NCBI GenBank assembly: GCA_028822745.1
Contig: JAPKCZ010000118.1
Coordinates: 1-6,498 of the forward strand
Source of the DNA: Kiritimatiellia bacterium
GTDB taxonomy: Bacteria; Verrucomicrobiota; Kiritimatiellia; UBA8416; JAIOPI01
DNA: 6,498 nt
Direction: 5' to 3'
Below, piece by piece: positions 5,997 to 6,498 of the stretch. The notes below the pieces were generated by a model that was not told the DNA's origin, ran no database searches, and saw nothing but the letters and a program-made list of their open reading frames with translations. A program made the position numbers and the translations under genes. Position 1 is the first letter of the stretch, and the number at the start of each line of letters is the position of its first letter.

Positions 5997-6089
5997 AGAA
6001 GATCGTACCTAATCTGATTAATCGTGAACGTGCCTCGGAAACTACCACGCTCAACGATGGCATTTCAAGTGAGGAACTTACATTTTGTG

Positions 6090-6114
6090 CTTCCGAAACG
6101 TCGCATTTCGGAGG
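6090..6114. other. Strong 9-bp hairpin upstream of the pseudopilin gene
   Basis: CTTCCGAAA (6090-6098) pairs with TTTCGGAGG (6106-6114) around a 7-base loop; eight pairs are Watson-Crick and one is G-T. No T-run follows on either strand, so it is not a standard terminator. It sits about 50 bp ahead of the extended -10 candidate, where it could be a DNA operator, or it could be an element in the divergent spacer unrelated to transcription. Confidence 0.45.
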
Positions 6115-6161
6115 AATCTCTACATAATAGAAATTCGCCGCGGATACTTGAAAAGAGCAAT

Positions 6162-6170
6162 TGCTATACT
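6162..6170 (+). promoter_or_regulatory. Extended -10 promoter candidate for the pseudopilin gene
   Basis: TGC-TATACT forms an extended -10 element: TG one base before a hexamer that differs from TATAAT at one position. No good -35 is found 17 bp upstream (GGATAC), which is normal for extended -10 promoters. A transcript would start near 6177, about 45 bases before the ATG at 6222. Confidence 0.45.
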
Positions 6171-6221
6171 GAAGCTGATCTGACGTGCTCGCATAACCTG
6201 TACAGAGAGGTACACGTGCTC

Positions 6222-6498
6222 ATGAAAACTATACCCAAGCGCCGTTCCCAGGCGTTCTCAACCGTTGAACTGATGATCGTTATCGCGATCATTGGGACGC
6301 TCGCTACATTGGCCATTCCGTCATTCGCCCGCGCGAATATGGAATCAAAATTGTCCCGCACGAAGAACGACCTCCGTGTCCTCTTTGATGCCTTCAACCT
6401 GTACGCCATCGAATACGGCAACTACCCTGGCGCCGGCGGAGGAGGAAACTATTACACCGAAGCGCTGGCTGCGCCCGCGCCGCTCGCCGAGTTTTTGG
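6222..6498 (+). CDS. Type II secretion/type IV pseudopilin, 3' end missing
   Basis: The first 92 residues of a pilin-like protein run off the right edge without a stop. A short basic leader (MKTIPKRRSQA) is followed by the class III prepilin signature F-S-T-V-E-L-M-I-V-I-A-I-I-G-T-L-A-T-L-A. The +1 Phe is residue 12, the essential Glu at +5 is residue 16, and the hydrophobic helix runs to about residue 32. Residue -1 is Ala rather than the usual Gly, which prepilin peptidases can tolerate. After the helix, KNDLRVLFDAFNLYAIEYGNYPG (50-72) is the usual pseudopilin continuation, leading to a Gly-rich loop. It would be processed by a PilD-type peptidase and assembled into a pilus or secretion pseudopilus. 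AGAGG (6206-6210) is 11 bases from this ATG but only 5 from an in-frame GTG at 6216, so the true start may be two codons earlier. Confidence 0.9.
   Translation, partial: MKTIPKRRSQAFSTVELMIVIAIIGTLATLAIPSFARANMESKLSRTKNDLRVLFDAFNLYAIEYGNYPGAGGGGNYYTEALAAPAPLAEFL

Noticed and set aside
1..6498. CRISPR array, tRNA or rRNA gene, transposase, or toxin-antitoxin/defence operon
   Set aside because: No regularly spaced long repeats, no tRNA-like or rRNA sequence, and no protein with transposase, nuclease or toxin motifs was recognised.

Overview
The window suggests a member of the PVC superphylum, most likely Kiritimatiellota or Lentisphaerota. Base composition is moderately GC-rich. Three things point there: a small exported protein whose ends resemble the 'Leu-rich leader, GPF...DG...IGK-FTVV' and STN-like modules I associate with these phyla; separate type IV pilus/type II secretion parts (a pseudopilin and a lone GspF-type half domain); and an intergenic block containing the 9-bp-periodic CAC(G/A)GAG repeat. 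The taxonomic call is inference from recalled family character, not from a search.

Layout. At 1-576 (+) is the 3' part of a receiver-PATAN (DUF4388) protein, cut by the window edge. Two minus-strand genes converge on it: 1211-1744, an exported protein with an STN-like C-terminus, and 586-1071, unrecognised and probably alpha-helical. After a 295-bp divergent spacer comes a plus-strand pair: an exported cyclophilin-type prolyl isomerase (2040-2702) and a GT-B glycosyltransferase-like protein (2719-3834), 16 bp apart and probably co-transcribed. A 389-bp non-coding stretch (3835-4223) carries interspersed-repeat-like sequence. It is followed by a minus-strand DUF4404-like gene (4224-4556), diverging from a plus-strand pair: a BCP/PrxQ peroxiredoxin (4778-5233) and a soluble GspF-domain protein (5261-5578). 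A minus-strand single-pass membrane protein (5598-5996) converges on that pair. It diverges from the pseudopilin gene (6222 onward), which has an extended -10 promoter candidate and a strong hairpin upstream and is cut by the right edge.

How the genes relate. Most of the window looks like ordinary chromosome made of short operons. The recurring theme is envelope and surface-fibre biology: a PATAN-type regulator, an STN-like exported protein, a periplasmic foldase, a GspF-like domain and a pseudopilin. These do not form one operon, and I see no convincing new multi-gene system. The most worthwhile oddities are the receiver domain that lacks the phospho-acceptor Asp, the membrane-free GspF half domain, and the repeat block.
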